Source: Quadrisphaera granulorum
Lineage (GTDB): Bacteria; Actinomycetota; Actinomycetes; Actinomycetales; Quadrisphaeraceae
Assembly: GCF_003149145.1 (NCBI RefSeq)
Contig: NZ_QGDQ01000011.1
Span: 1-64,000 of the forward strand
Reading direction: 5' to 3'
DNA length: 64,000 bases
The translations under genes were made by a program, and so were the position numbers. The notes under the pieces were generated by a model. That model saw only the letters and a list, made by a program, of their open reading frames with translations. It made no database searches and was not told the DNA's origin. The first letter of the stretch is position 1, and each line of letters begins with the position of its first letter. Shown here one piece after another: positions 36,183 through 44,966 of the stretch.

Positions 36183-37385
36183 ATGCAGTGCGACTACTTC
36201 GACGCCGGGGTGTGCCGCTCGTGCACCCTCATGGGCGTCCCGCACGAGGTGCAGGTCGCCGACGCCCACGCCCGCGTCGAGACGCTCCTGCCCTCCGTCC
36301 CGGCGTGGCTCCCCCCGGCCACCGGCCCCGAGGCGCACTTCCGCAACCGCGCCAAGATGGTCGTCGCCGGCATCACCGACGCCCCCACCCTGGGCATCCT
36401 CGACGAGGCCGGCCGCGGCGTCGACCTCGTCACCTGCGGCCTCTACCCGCCATCCATCACCGACGCCCTGGAGCCGCTGCGTGCCTTCGTCACCCGCGCC
36501 GCACTGGTCCCCTACGACGTCCCCGCCCGCCGCGGCGAGCTCAAGCACGTCCACGTCACGGCCTCTCCCTCGGGCGAGCTCATGGTCAGGTTCGTGCTGC
36601 GCTCCACCGAGTCGCTGCCACGGATCCGCAAGCACCTGCCGTGGCTCCTCGAGCAGCTGCCCGCCGCCCTCGTCGTGTCCGCCAACCTCCTCCCCCAGCA
36701 CGCCGCGCTGCTCGAGGGCGACGTCGAGATCCCCCTCACCCCCGCCGAGCGCCTCCCCATCCGCCAGGGCGCGGTGACGCTGCTCGCCCGTCCGCAGGGG
36801 TTCCTCCAGACCAACACGGTCGTGGCTGGGCAGCTATACGCCCAGGTGGCGGCGTGGGTGTCGGAGATCGAGGACGACGACGACGGCGAGCGCGGCCATG
36901 CGCCAGCCGCTGCGCCGACGCCCGCCCCCACCCGGCTGCGGGTGTGGGACCTCTACTGCGGCGCCGGTGGCTTCGCACTGCACGTGGCGGCGTATGACTC
37001 GACGACCGGACGAGAGGTGGTCGGCGTAGAGACGAGCGAGCAGGCCGTCGCCGCCGCCCGGGACGCCGCCTCCACCGCCCGCCTCAGCGGAACGACGTTC
37101 GTCCACGCCGACGCCACCACGTGGGCTCAGCTGCAGCCGGACGACGCCGCGCCCGACGTCGTCGTCGTCAATCCACCCCGGCGAGGACTGGGCGCGCCGC
37201 TCTGCGGCTGGCTCGACGCCGCTCCCCCGCGCGTCCGGCACCTGCTCTACTCCAGTTGCAACCCGGCGTCGCTGGCCAAGGACCTGGAGGCGCTACCCGG
37301 GTGGGAGCCGGTGCGCGGGCGGCTGTTCGCGATGTTCCCGCAGACCACGCACGTCGAGGTGCTGGTGCAGCTCCGCCGCCGCTGA
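36183..37385 (+). CDS. rlmC: 23S rRNA (uracil-C5)-methyltransferase RlmC
   Basis: A 400-residue SAM-dependent enzyme making m5U in 23S rRNA. The short N-terminus MQCDYFDAGVCRSCTLM without a TRAM domain is the RlmC form; Cys3, Cys11, Cys14 and Cys85 (VTCGLY) fit the Fe-S site. Motifs: FRNRAKMVV, FLQTNTVVAGQLY, LYCGAGGFALHVA, VNPPRRGLG and catalytic YSSCNPASLAKDL. An Asp-rich, Pro/Ala-rich insert (EDDDDGERGHAPAAAPTPAP) lies between the two domains and is unusual for the family. Confidence 0.88.
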   Translation: MQCDYFDAGVCRSCTLMGVPHEVQVADAHARVETLLPSVPAWLPPATGPEAHFRNRAKMVVAGITDAPTLGILDEAGRGVDLVTCGLYPPSITDALEPLRAFVTRAALVPYDVPARRGELKHVHVTASPSGELMVRFVLRSTESLPRIRKHLPWLLEQLPAALVVSANLLPQHAALLEGDVEIPLTPAERLPIRQGAVTLLARPQGFLQTNTVVAGQLYAQVAAWVSEIEDDDDGERGHAPAAAPTPAPTRLRVWDLYCGAGGFALHVAAYDSTTGREVVGVETSEQAVAAARDAASTARLSGTTFVHADATTWAQLQPDDAAPDVVVVNPPRRGLGAPLCGWLDAAPPRVRHLLYSSCNPASLAKDLEALPGWEPVRGRLFAMFPQTTHVEVLVQLRRR

Positions 37386-37471
37386 CAGGTGGCCAACTGC
37401 CCATGATCAACGCCAGTGGCGTCCATGATCACCGCTAACACCATCCGTGATCATGGGCAGTCGACCACCTG
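37386..37471. repeat. TGATCATGGGC element with an internal extra copy
   Basis: Outer arms CAGGTGGCCAACTGCCCATG... and ...CATGGGCAGTCGACCACCTG enclose a third, partial ...TCCATGATCACC word, so three half-elements are stacked here. It follows the rlmC stop at once. 37472-37585 has only the promoter of the next gene. Confidence 0.7.
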
Positions 37472-37585
37472 TGCCGGGCTCTTCGCGCCGGGCACCCGTG
37501 CCCTGCCGACGAGGTCCGGATCCGAGTTTCCTCTTCCTCACCAGGGCGAACGCCCAGAGGAAGACCAACTCGGAGGAGATCCGCC

Positions 37586-38164
37586 ATGTCCGCTCGCGCC
37601 ACTGTCCGCCGCTTCGCCGCCACCGGCCTCGCTGCCGCTCTGCTCGCCGGGGGCCTCGGTGTGGCCGCCGTTGCGCCGGCCTCCGCCGCTCCGGCCGACT
37701 GCAGCTACTACGGCTACAACTCCCGCTACGACCGGCAGGCCGTGGGGCTCGACTACGCCGAGGTGAAGCTCTTCAACGACATCAACGCCTACCGCGCCGC
37801 CAACGGCCTCCCGGCGCTGCGACTGTCGAACAGCTTGGCCCGCCCCGCGATGTGGGCGTCGCTCGACTCCGCCGTTCGCGGCTTCTCGCCGTCTAACCAC
37901 GTCGACTCCCGCGGGATGAACATCCCGCAGCGCGCGCAGTACTGCTCCGGGTACACCGGCCCCATCGGCGAGATCAACTACTGGGGGTGGGGCAGCAAGT
38001 ACGCGGGCTCGAACGACGCGGCGCTGGCCTGGTGGAAGCAGTCGCCGGGTCACAACGCGATGCTGCTCAGCCGCAACTACACGACGATGAGCGTGGCGTG
38101 GGCCTACATGGGCGTCAACGCTGAGGTGCGGGGTCACTGGACGGTGAACTTCGGCGTCTCGTGA
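37586..38164 (+). CDS. Secreted CAP-superfamily (SCP/PR1-like) protein
   Basis: A 192-residue exported protein: Arg-rich start, hydrophobic core LAAALLAGGLGVAAVA and signal-peptidase site ASA-AP near residue 35. The mature part has the CAP fold: FNDINAYRAANGLPALRLSNSLARPAMWASLDS, the NHVDSRGMN and GPIGEINYWGWGSKY segments and AALAWWKQSPGHNAMLLSRNYTTMSVAWAYM, which matches the CAP motif (W..S.gHr..ml). GGAGGAG six bases before the ATG. Function of bacterial CAP proteins is mostly unknown. Confidence 0.83.
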   Translation: MSARATVRRFAATGLAAALLAGGLGVAAVAPASAAPADCSYYGYNSRYDRQAVGLDYAEVKLFNDINAYRAANGLPALRLSNSLARPAMWASLDSAVRGFSPSNHVDSRGMNIPQRAQYCSGYTGPIGEINYWGWGSKYAGSNDAALAWWKQSPGHNAMLLSRNYTTMSVAWAYMGVNAEVRGHWTVNFGVS

Positions 38165-38183
38165 CCCCACGTCGGCACTCCGA

Positions 38184-38243
38184 GGTGGTCGACTGCCCAT
38201 GATCACGGCGGGCACCGTGCGTGATCATGGGCAGTCGGCCACC
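38184..38243. terminator. TGATCATGGGC hairpin between convergent genes
   Basis: Arms GGTGGTCGACTGCCCATGAT... and ...ATCATGGGCAGTCGGCCACC with a 12-nt centre, directly between the CAP gene and the hxlR-type gene stop. Confidence 0.8.
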
Positions 38244-38244
38244 G

Positions 38245-38640
38245 TCAGTCGGCGTCGTGGGTCTCACGGGCAGCCAACACCTGGGGCACGTGCCGCTCGG
38301 CCCACCCCTTGAGGGGCCTGATGACCTCCATGAGGGAGCGCCCGAGGTCGGTGAGCTCGTAGGTCACCGTGACCGGCACCGTCGCTTCGACGGTCCGGGT
38401 GATCAGCCCGTCGCGCTCGAGGCTGCGGAGGGTCTGCGACAACATCTTGGGACTGACGCCCGCGATGCGGCGGGCCAGCTGGGCATTGCGGGCGGGACCG
38501 TCCGCCAGGGCGCTGAGCACGAGGACGACCCACTTGTCCGTGAGCCGGTCGAGGAGGATCCGGCTGGGACAGGAGGCGAGGTAGGCGTCGTACTCGGCCT
38601 TCTCCTGGGCGCGACGCTGGGCCGCCGTCATCGTGACCAT
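38245..38640 (-). CDS. HxlR-family regulator
   Basis: A 131-residue winged-helix repressor/activator: SCPSRILLDRLTDKWVVLVLSALADGPARNAQLARRIAGVSPKMLSQTLRSLERDGLITRTVEATVPVTVTYELTDLGRSL, the full HxlR domain, with a single Cys (CPSR) that could sense redox or aldehydes as in HxlR/HypR proteins. It is divergent from an oxidoreductase gene with direct repeats in the 124-bp gap. Confidence 0.86.
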   Translation of the reverse strand: MVTMTAAQRRAQEKAEYDAYLASCPSRILLDRLTDKWVVLVLSALADGPARNAQLARRIAGVSPKMLSQTLRSLERDGLITRTVEATVPVTVTYELTDLGRSLMEVIRPLKGWAERHVPQVLAARETHDAD

Positions 38641-38668
38641 GGCTCTCCCGGTGACCTAGGCACTCTCA

Positions 38669-38694
38669 GGTAACTACTTCCTCCTGGTTACTGC
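38669..38694. promoter_or_regulatory. Probable HxlR operator
   Basis: Direct repeats GGTAACTAC and GGTTACTGC, starts 17 bp apart, in the gap between the divergent hxlR-type and oxidoreductase genes. These AT-richer words stand out from the local GC content. Confidence 0.45.
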
Positions 38695-38764
38695 TTGCCC
38701 TCAGGGTGATCCTCATCCGCGGACGGCACAAGGGCCGACCGCGATCTCACCCGAGGAGGGACCT

Positions 38765-39682
38765 GTGCTCGCCACCACCATCACCACCCCCGGCGGCCCC
38801 GAGGCGCTCCAGCTGACCGAGCTCCCGCTACCCGAGCCTGGCGCCGGGCAGGTGCGGATCCGCGTGGAGGCTGCCGCAGTCAACCCCGTCGACCTCATGC
38901 TCCGCAGCGGCGCCTTCCACCAGCTGGGGATGATCACCGGGCCGCGTGTGGGAGTCGGCATCGACCTGGCCGGGGTGGTCGACACCCTCGGGCCGGACCT
39001 CACCGACGACGCTGCCGACCGGCTCACGCCCGGGACGAGGGTTGCCGCCGTGCTGGCCTTCTCGCCCGCGGAGTCGCTGGCGTACGCCGAGTACGCGGTG
39101 GTTCCTGCGGCCGACCTCGCCGTCGTGCCCGACGGCCTCTCGTCGGTCCAGGCGGCGTCGGTGCCGCTCAACTCCCTCACCGCGGAACAGGCACTGGACC
39201 TGCTGGGGCCCGCGCGCGGCCGCACGCTGCTCGTGACCGGCGCGGCTGGAGCCGTCGGCGGGTACGCGGCGCAGCTGGCCAGCGAGCGGGGCTTCGTGGT
39301 GAGCGGTCTGGCGCGACCGTCCGACGAGGCGTTCGTCACGTCGACCGGCGCGACGCTGCTGACGGAGCTGCCGACGACGCCGGCCTTCGACGCGGTTGTC
39401 GACGCCGCCGTGCTCGAGCCCGCTGCCATCGCTGCGGTGGTGGACGACGGCGACTACGTCGGCGTCATCAGGGTGCGCCCGTACCGCGCGGAGCGCGGGA
39501 TCACCGTGCACACGGTGGGCTTCCACCCCGACGGGCCGCGGCTGGCGGGACTGCTGGAGCGCAGCGCGCGCGGCGAGCTGCCGGTGCGCGTCGCGGAGGT
39601 GCTCCCGCTCAGCGAGGCACCCAAGGCCCACCGCCTGGTGGAGGCCGGTGGTCTGCGCGGCCGGGTGGTCCTGGTCCCCTGA
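38765..39682 (+). CDS. NADP-dependent quinone oxidoreductase (MDR, zinc-free)
   Basis: A 305-residue medium-chain dehydrogenase/reductase of the QOR type: LPEPGAGQVRIRVEAAAVNPVDLMLRSG at the N-terminus, GVGIDLAGVVD, YAEYAVVPAADLAVVPDGLS and the NADP loop LLVTGAAGAVGGYAAQLA. Zinc ligands of alcohol dehydrogenases are missing. GTG start with GAGGAGGGA upstream. The divergent HxlR regulator suggests induction by an electrophile or quinone. Confidence 0.84.
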   Translation: MLATTITTPGGPEALQLTELPLPEPGAGQVRIRVEAAAVNPVDLMLRSGAFHQLGMITGPRVGVGIDLAGVVDTLGPDLTDDAADRLTPGTRVAAVLAFSPAESLAYAEYAVVPAADLAVVPDGLSSVQAASVPLNSLTAEQALDLLGPARGRTLLVTGAAGAVGGYAAQLASERGFVVSGLARPSDEAFVTSTGATLLTELPTTPAFDAVVDAAVLEPAAIAAVVDDGDYVGVIRVRPYRAERGITVHTVGFHPDGPRLAGLLERSARGELPVRVAEVLPLSEAPKAHRLVEAGGLRGRVVLVP

Positions 39683-39691
39683 CCGGCACCC

Positions 39692-39754
39692 GAGGTGGCC
39701 GACTGCCCATGATCACGGACGAGGTTCTTCGTGATCATGGGCTTCCGCCACCTC
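39692..39754. terminator. TGATCATGGGC element between convergent genes
   Basis: Left arm GAGGTGGCCGACTGCCCATG..., right arm ...CATGGGCTTCCGCCACCTC. The two arms belong to different sub-types (GACTG against CTTCC in the middle). The right half encodes the last residues of the minus-strand gene ending at 39713. Confidence 0.75.
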
Positions 39755-40264
39755 AGCGGGGTCGCGAGGCGTGCGGGCGCCGCTCCAGGCGGCGGCGAGG
39801 TGGCCCATCGTCATGACGAGCGCAGCGACCGCCGGCCACACCAACAGCACACCCGTGCTGTGCGCCCGCAGAGGGCTCACCAGCCCGCGCTCCGGATCAG
39901 CCCCGGCGGCCACCTGCGCCGCCACCGACGGAGGCCCCAGCCACTGCCCCACCAGCGACGCGATGACCGCCCCGAACAGGCAACCGGCCACCACGGCCAG
40001 GCTCCGCCGCACCGGCGCCGCCCCCGGACGCACCGCCGCGACCGCCCCACACACCAGCCCGGCGGCCGCGCTGATCACCACCAGCCACCCGTCCTGCGAA
40101 GCGGTGAGCTCGGGGTCGGCGGCGCCGAGCACCGAGCCGCCCTGCAACTGCACCACGGGCCCGATCGGGGCCACGAGCCACCACACCAGACCCGCCACCA
40201 CGCCGAGCAGCACCGGCCCCAGCACGGGCGCGAGCGCCCGCACACGCCGCGGCAGCCGTGGCAT
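39713..40264 (-). CDS. DUF2567-like membrane protein
   Basis: A 183-residue protein with about four membrane helices: VLGPVLLGVVAGLVWWLVAP at the N-terminus, then VVISAAAGLVCGAVAAV, LAVVAGCLFGAVIASLVGQW and VLLVWPAVAALVMTMGHL. The layout fits actinobacterial DUF2567 proteins; function unknown. Its ATG overlaps the dnaE stop by one base (TGATG), so it is co-translated with dnaE. The C-terminal residues AEAHDHEEPRP come from the intergenic hairpin repeat, which also gives its stop codon. Confidence 0.65.
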   Translation of the reverse strand: MPRLPRRVRALAPVLGPVLLGVVAGLVWWLVAPIGPVVQLQGGSVLGAADPELTASQDGWLVVISAAAGLVCGAVAAVRPGAAPVRRSLAVVAGCLFGAVIASLVGQWLGPPSVAAQVAAGADPERGLVSPLRAHSTGVLLVWPAVAALVMTMGHLAAAWSGARTPRDPAEVAEAHDHEEPRP

Positions 40265-43200
40265 CAGGCGAGGCAGCTGGGCCCCAGTAGCGCCTTGAGG
40301 TCGCCGAAGAGCGACGGCGAGGGCGTCACGCGCAGCGCGTCGTCAAGACAGACCAGAACCTGCTTGTCGGTGGTGAGCAGCTTGAGGTGCACCGACGTCT
40401 GACCGCGGTGGTCCTGCAGCACACCGCGCAGCCGGTCGGCCACGGGCTCGGTGCACCGCTGCTCGGGCAGCGTGATGACCACCGGGCCGTCGGCGGCAAC
40501 GGACGTGTCGGGCACGGACAGGTCCTGCGCGTGCAGCGAGGGCACGTCGTCACGGCGCGACAGACGACCCTTGACGACGACGACGGCGTCCGGCGCCAGT
40601 AGGTGCGCGAACTGCTCGTAGCTCGTGGGGAAGAACAGCACCTCCACCGCACCGCCGAGGTCCTCGACGGTGGCGATGGCCCACTGCTTGCCCTGCTTGG
40701 TCATCTTGCGCTGCAGGCCCGTGATGAGCCCGGCGATGGTCACCATCGCTCCGTCCTGCCGAGACTCGTCGGTGAGCAGCGTGGCGATGGAGCAGTCGGC
40801 GGCCGAGCTCAGCACGTGCTCGAGCCCGAAGAGCGGGTGGTCGGAGACGTACAGGCCGAGCATCTCGCGCTCGCGCGCGAGCAGCTCCTTCTTGTCCCAC
40901 TCGGGCAGGTCGGGGACGGCGACCGACAGCGCCGATCCCTGGCCGACACCGTCGCCGTCGTCGTCACCCATCAGCCCACCGAACAGGTCGTACTGGCCGC
41001 GGGCCTCCTCGCGCTTGAGGCCGACGACCGAGTCGACCGCGTCCTCGTGGACGGCGAGCAGCGCCCGCCGGGGTGCGCCGAGGGAGTCGAACGCGCCGGC
41101 CTTGATGAGCGACTCGACCGTGCGCTTGTTGCAGACGACGGCGGGGACCTTGGCGAGGAAGTCGCCGAAGCTCGTGAAGGCGCCCTTCTCCTCACGGGCC
41201 TTCTCGATGGCCTCGACGACGTTCTCGCCGACGTTGCGGATGGCCGCCAGCCCGAAGCGGATGTCGGGGCCGACCGCGGCGTACGTGGCGATCGACTCGT
41301 TGACGTCAGGCGGGAGCACGGTGACGCCCATGCGACGGCACTCGTTGAGGTAGAGGGCGGACTTGTCCTTGTCGTCGCGAACGGACGTGAGCACCGCGGC
41401 CATGTACTCGGCCGGGTAGTGCGCCTTGAGGTAAGCCGTCCAGTAGGAGACGACGCCGTATGCCGCGGAGTGCGCCTTGTTGAACGCGTAGTCCGAGAAT
41501 GGGAGCAGCACGTCCCACAGGGCCTTGACCGCGGCGTCGGAGAAGCCGCGCTCGTGCATGCCGGCGCTGAACTTTTCGTACTGCTTGTCCAGCTCGGACT
41601 TCTTCTTCTTGCCCATCGCGCGCCGCAGCAGGTCTGCCTGACCGAGGCTGAAGCCCGCCACGGTCTGCGCGATGGACATCACCTGCTCCTGGTAGACGAT
41701 CAGGCCGTAGGTGGTGCCCAGCACCTCCGCGAGCGGTTCGGCCAGCTCGGGGTGCAGCGGCGTGATCTCCTGCTGGCCGTTCTTGCGCAGGGCGTAGTTG
41801 GTGTGGCTGCCCGCACCCATGGGGCCGGGGCGGTAGAGCGCGCCGACGGCGGAGATGTCCTCGAAGTTGTCGGGGCGCATGAGGCGCAGCAGCGAGCGCA
41901 TGGGCCCGCCGTCGAACTGGAAGACGCCGAGGGTGTCACCGCGCTGGAGCAGCGCGTAGGTCTCCGGGTCGTCGAGTTCGAGCTCCTCGAGCACCACCTT
42001 CTCGCCGCGGTTGCGCTCTACGAGGCGGACGGCGTCGTCCATGATCGTGAGGTTGCGCAGGCCGAGGAAGTCCATCTTGATCAGGCCGAGCGACTCACAG
42101 CTCGGGTAGTCGAACTGCGTGATGACCTGGCCGTCCTGCTCGCGGCGCATGATCGGGATGAGGTCGATGAGCGGCTCGCTCGACATGATGACGCCGGCGG
42201 CGTGCACGCCCCACTGCCGCTTCAGGCCTTCCAGCTGCTTGGCCGTCTCGACCACCTTCTGCACGTCGGCCTCGGCCTCGTACAGCTCCCGGAACTCTTT
42301 TCCCTCCGCGTAGCGGTTGTGGGTGGGCTCGAAGATCTGATTGAGGGGCACGTCCTTGCCCATCACCGCGGCGGGCATCGCCTTGGTGATCCGGTCGCCC
42401 ATGGCGAACGGGTAGCCGAGCACGCGCGAGGCGTCCTTGACGGCCTGCTTGGCCTTGATGGTGCCGTAGGTGACGATCTGCGCGACGCGGCTCTCGCCGT
42501 ACTTCTCCGTCACGTACTTGATGACCTCGCCGCGTCGGCGCTCATCGAAGTCGATGTCGAAGTCGGGCATGGAGACGCGGTCGGGGTTGAGGAACCGCTC
42601 GAAGATCAGGCCGTGGCGCTGCGGGTCGAGGTCGGTGATTTCCAGGGCGTACGCGGCGATCGACCCTGCACCCGAACCGCGGCCGGGACCGACGCGGATG
42701 CCGTGGCGCTTGGCCCAGCGGATGAAGTCGGCGACGACGAGGAAGTACCCCGAGAAGCCCATCTTGGTGATGACGCCGATCTCGTACTCGGCCACGCGGC
42801 GGCTCTCCTCGGGCACCTCGCCCTTGAACCGCATGAGCAGCCCGCGCTCGACCTCCTTGACGAACCAGGAGTCTTCGCTCTCCCCCTCCGGCACGGGGTA
42901 GCGCGGCATGTACGTGCCGACGCCCTCGGTGAACTCCACCGAGCAGCGCTCGGCGATGGCGAGGGTGTTGTCGCACGCCTCCGGCAGCTCGCGCCACAGG
43001 TGGCGCATCTCGGCGGGGGTCTTGAGGTAGAACTCGTCGGCGTCGAACTTGAAGCGGTTCGGGTCCGCCAGGGTGGAACCCGACTGCACGCACAACAGGG
43101 CCGCGTGGCCCTCGGAGTGCTCCGGGCGCGTGTAGTGCAGGTCGTTGGTGGCGACCAGCGGGATGCCGAGGTCCTTCGCGAGGCGGATGAGGTCCTTCTG

Positions 43201-43809
43201 GATGCGGGTCTCGATCTCGAGCCCGTGGTCCATGATCTCGCAGTAGAAGTTCTCCGCGCCGAAGATGTCGCGGAACTCCGCAGCGGCCTCGACGGCCTTG
43301 TCGTACTGGCCCAGCCGCAGGCGCGTCTGCACCTCACCGGACGGGCAGCCCGTCGTCGCGATGATGCCCTTGCCGTAGGTGGTGAGCAGCTCGCGGTCCA
43401 TGCGGGGCTTGAAGTAGTGCCCCTCGAGGCTGGCGAGGCTCGCCATGCGGAAGAGGTTGTGCATCCCCGCGGTGTTCTGCGCCCACATCGTCATGTGGGT
43501 GTACGCGCCGGAGCCGGAGACGTCGTCGCGGCCGGCGCTCGGGTCGCCCCACTTCACGCGGGTCTTGTCTCCCCGGGCGGTGCCCGGGGTGAGGTACGCC
43601 TCGAGCCCGATGACGGGGTTGACTCCGTGCTTCTTGCCGGCCTTCCAGAACTCGTACGCCCCGAAGATGTAGCCGTGGTCGGTGGTCGCCAGCGCCGGCA
43701 TGCCCATCTCGGCGGCGGTGGCGAACAGCTCGTCGATCCTCGCGGCCCCGTCGAGCATCGAGTACTCGGTGTGGTTGTGCAGGTGGACGAACGAGTCACC
43801 AGCGGGCAT
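40264..43809 (-). CDS. dnaE: DNA polymerase III alpha subunit
   Basis: An 1181-residue replicative polymerase subunit (DnaE1 type). N-terminal PHP domain with FVHLHNHTEYSMLDG; polymerase active site PDFDIDFDERRR at about 412-423 and GPGRGSGAGSIAAYAL before it; DFLGLRNLTIMDD; PMGAGSHTNY; YQEQVMSIAQTVAGFSLGQADLLRRAMGKKK; HSAAYGVVSYWTAYLKAHYPAEYMAA; C-terminal OB-fold with ATVEDLGGAVEVLFFP. GGAGG precedes the ATG at 43809. The longer frame upstream runs through intergenic repeats and is rejected. Confidence 0.96.
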   Translation of the reverse strand: MPAGDSFVHLHNHTEYSMLDGAARIDELFATAAEMGMPALATTDHGYIFGAYEFWKAGKKHGVNPVIGLEAYLTPGTARGDKTRVKWGDPSAGRDDVSGSGAYTHMTMWAQNTAGMHNLFRMASLASLEGHYFKPRMDRELLTTYGKGIIATTGCPSGEVQTRLRLGQYDKAVEAAAEFRDIFGAENFYCEIMDHGLEIETRIQKDLIRLAKDLGIPLVATNDLHYTRPEHSEGHAALLCVQSGSTLADPNRFKFDADEFYLKTPAEMRHLWRELPEACDNTLAIAERCSVEFTEGVGTYMPRYPVPEGESEDSWFVKEVERGLLMRFKGEVPEESRRVAEYEIGVITKMGFSGYFLVVADFIRWAKRHGIRVGPGRGSGAGSIAAYALEITDLDPQRHGLIFERFLNPDRVSMPDFDIDFDERRRGEVIKYVTEKYGESRVAQIVTYGTIKAKQAVKDASRVLGYPFAMGDRITKAMPAAVMGKDVPLNQIFEPTHNRYAEGKEFRELYEAEADVQKVVETAKQLEGLKRQWGVHAAGVIMSSEPLIDLIPIMRREQDGQVITQFDYPSCESLGLIKMDFLGLRNLTIMDDAVRLVERNRGEKVVLEELELDDPETYALLQRGDTLGVFQFDGGPMRSLLRLMRPDNFEDISAVGALYRPGPMGAGSHTNYALRKNGQQEITPLHPELAEPLAEVLGTTYGLIVYQEQVMSIAQTVAGFSLGQADLLRRAMGKKKKSELDKQYEKFSAGMHERGFSDAAVKALWDVLLPFSDYAFNKAHSAAYGVVSYWTAYLKAHYPAEYMAAVLTSVRDDKDKSALYLNECRRMGVTVLPPDVNESIATYAAVGPDIRFGLAAIRNVGENVVEAIEKAREEKGAFTSFGDFLAKVPAVVCNKRTVESLIKAGAFDSLGAPRRALLAVHEDAVDSVVGLKREEARGQYDLFGGLMGDDDGDGVGQGSALSVAVPDLPEWDKKELLAREREMLGLYVSDHPLFGLEHVLSSAADCSIATLLTDESRQDGAMVTIAGLITGLQRKMTKQGKQWAIATVEDLGGAVEVLFFPTSYEQFAHLLAPDAVVVVKGRLSRRDDVPSLHAQDLSVPDTSVAADGPVVITLPEQRCTEPVADRLRGVLQDHRGQTSVHLKLLTTDKQVLVCLDDALRVTPSPSLFGDLKALLGPSCLA

Positions 43810-43978
43810 GGGGCGAGGACCTCCGTGGAGCAGGCGGAGCAGGCTGGGGAAGGAGCCCCACTGTAGGCGCCGGCGACGACGATGACGGCCTCCCCGTCGC
43901 GCCCGTCCGGCGTGCCGCCGTGGCCCTGCTGGTGGGGCGCTCGCGCGCGGACCCGCCCGTCGCGGCGCGCTGGCCACG

Positions 43979-44055
43979 GTGACGACGGACGGGCAGAACT
44001 CCGCGATACGCCGCCCCGAACGCCCTTCGGCGGACTTCTGCACGTCCGTCGTCAC
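43979..44055. repeat. 77-nt hairpin, type A (GTGAC...GTCAC), copy A1
   Basis: Starts GTGACGACGGACGGGCAGAA, ends TTCTGCACGTCCGTCGTCAC; arms about 27 bp around a variable 23-nt centre. The 355-bp gap between dnaE and the next gene holds only this and B1, plus the dnaE promoter region. Confidence 0.8.
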
Positions 44056-44073
44056 GGCCTCAGCTGGTTCAGC

Positions 44074-44150
44074 GTCCCGCCCAGCATGCAGAAGTCCGCC
44101 ACCCCGGCCTGGTGGGCACGTGCACGCAACTTCTGCATGTCCCACGGGAC
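44074..44150. repeat. 77-nt hairpin, type B (GTCCC...GGGAC), copy B1
   Basis: Starts GTCCCGCCCAGCATGCAGAA, contains ACTTCTGCATGTCCCACGGG near its end and closes GGGAC. It is 18 nt after A1. Confidence 0.8.
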
Positions 44151-44164
44151 ACGTCCGCCGCGGA

Positions 44165-44758
44165 TCAGAACCAGCCGAGGGCCACCGCGAGCTGCCCCAG
44201 CGCGTAGACCCCGACCATCGCCGTCTCCACGACGACGAGGTCACGCAACGCCCAACGCACACTCCACCGCTCGACACCTCCGCCGTCGCTCACCGGTGTG
44301 GTCTCCCTCCAGTCCCGCACCGCCTTCGCAGCGCGTCTGACCGTGGAACCCCCCGACCAGTCCGGGGAGCGCCAGCTGGGCAGGCCGAAGACGGTGATGG
44401 ACCGCGTCGAGGTGACCACGTTCAGTCCACGATCGAGAGAGACGCGCACGACGCGATCCGGCGAGAGCACCCAGCTGTGGACGAGCTGCTCCACCCGGAG
44501 CTCTGCACGCCCGAGGTGGAGGCCCGCGCGCGCCCCGCAGCGCCAGGTGAACCAGAGGAGGGCGCCGGCGACGGTCGCCCCCACGACGCCGTCGGCCACG
44601 CCGGCCTCGGGCGTGACGTCGAGGAGGAGCCACTGGAGAGCCACGAAGCCGCCGACCGTCAAGGCGACGCTGGCGGCGGACGCCGAGCGCGACGTGTGGA
44701 ACCGGCGGGCCCGGCGCCGGCGCAGGGGCCGCGAGATGTGCGCCACGCCTCCGATCAT
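44165..44758 (-). CDS. Small membrane protein, tandem paralogue 1
   Basis: A 197-residue protein opening MIGGVAHISRPLRRRRARRF, then two membrane helices (SVALTVGGFVALQWLLLDV and VVGATVAGALLWFTW), a PH-like middle (LHLGRAELRVEQLVHSWVLSPDRVVRVSLDRGLNVVTSTRSITVFGLPS) and a C-terminal helix VETAMVGVYALGQLAVALGW. About half of its residues are identical to the next gene, which has exactly the same length. The middle looks like a bacterial PH domain of the kind following two helices. Function unknown. Confidence 0.7.
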   Translation of the reverse strand: MIGGVAHISRPLRRRRARRFHTSRSASAASVALTVGGFVALQWLLLDVTPEAGVADGVVGATVAGALLWFTWRCGARAGLHLGRAELRVEQLVHSWVLSPDRVVRVSLDRGLNVVTSTRSITVFGLPSWRSPDWSGGSTVRRAAKAVRDWRETTPVSDGGGVERWSVRWALRDLVVVETAMVGVYALGQLAVALGWF

Positions 44759-44780
44759 GACTGGTAGCCCCTGCAGCCCT

Positions 44781-44857
44781 GTGACGCCGGACGTGCAGAA
44801 CTCTGCGACACGCCGCCGTCAGCGCCCTCCGGCGGACTTCTGCACGTCCGGCGTCAC
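44781..44857. repeat. 77-nt hairpin, type A, copy A2
   Basis: GTGACGCCGGACGTGCAGAA ... TTCTGCACGTCCGGCGTCAC. Confidence 0.82.
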
Positions 44858-44875
44858 AGGCTCGGCCGGTCCAGC

Positions 44876-44952
44876 GTCCCGCCCAGCACGCAGAAGCCGG
44901 GCGGCCCGGCCTGCAGGGCGCTCGCGGCTGACTTCTGCATGTCCGACGGGAC
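44876..44952. repeat. 77-nt hairpin, type B, copy B2
   Basis: GTCCCGCCCAGCACGCAGAA ... TTCTGCATGTCCGACGGGAC, again 18 nt after its A partner. Confidence 0.82.
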
Positions 44953-44966
44953 GCGTCGGCCGCGGA

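Noticed and set aside
40603-43866. 1087-codon plus-strand open frame
   Set aside because: It is an exact shadow of dnaE.
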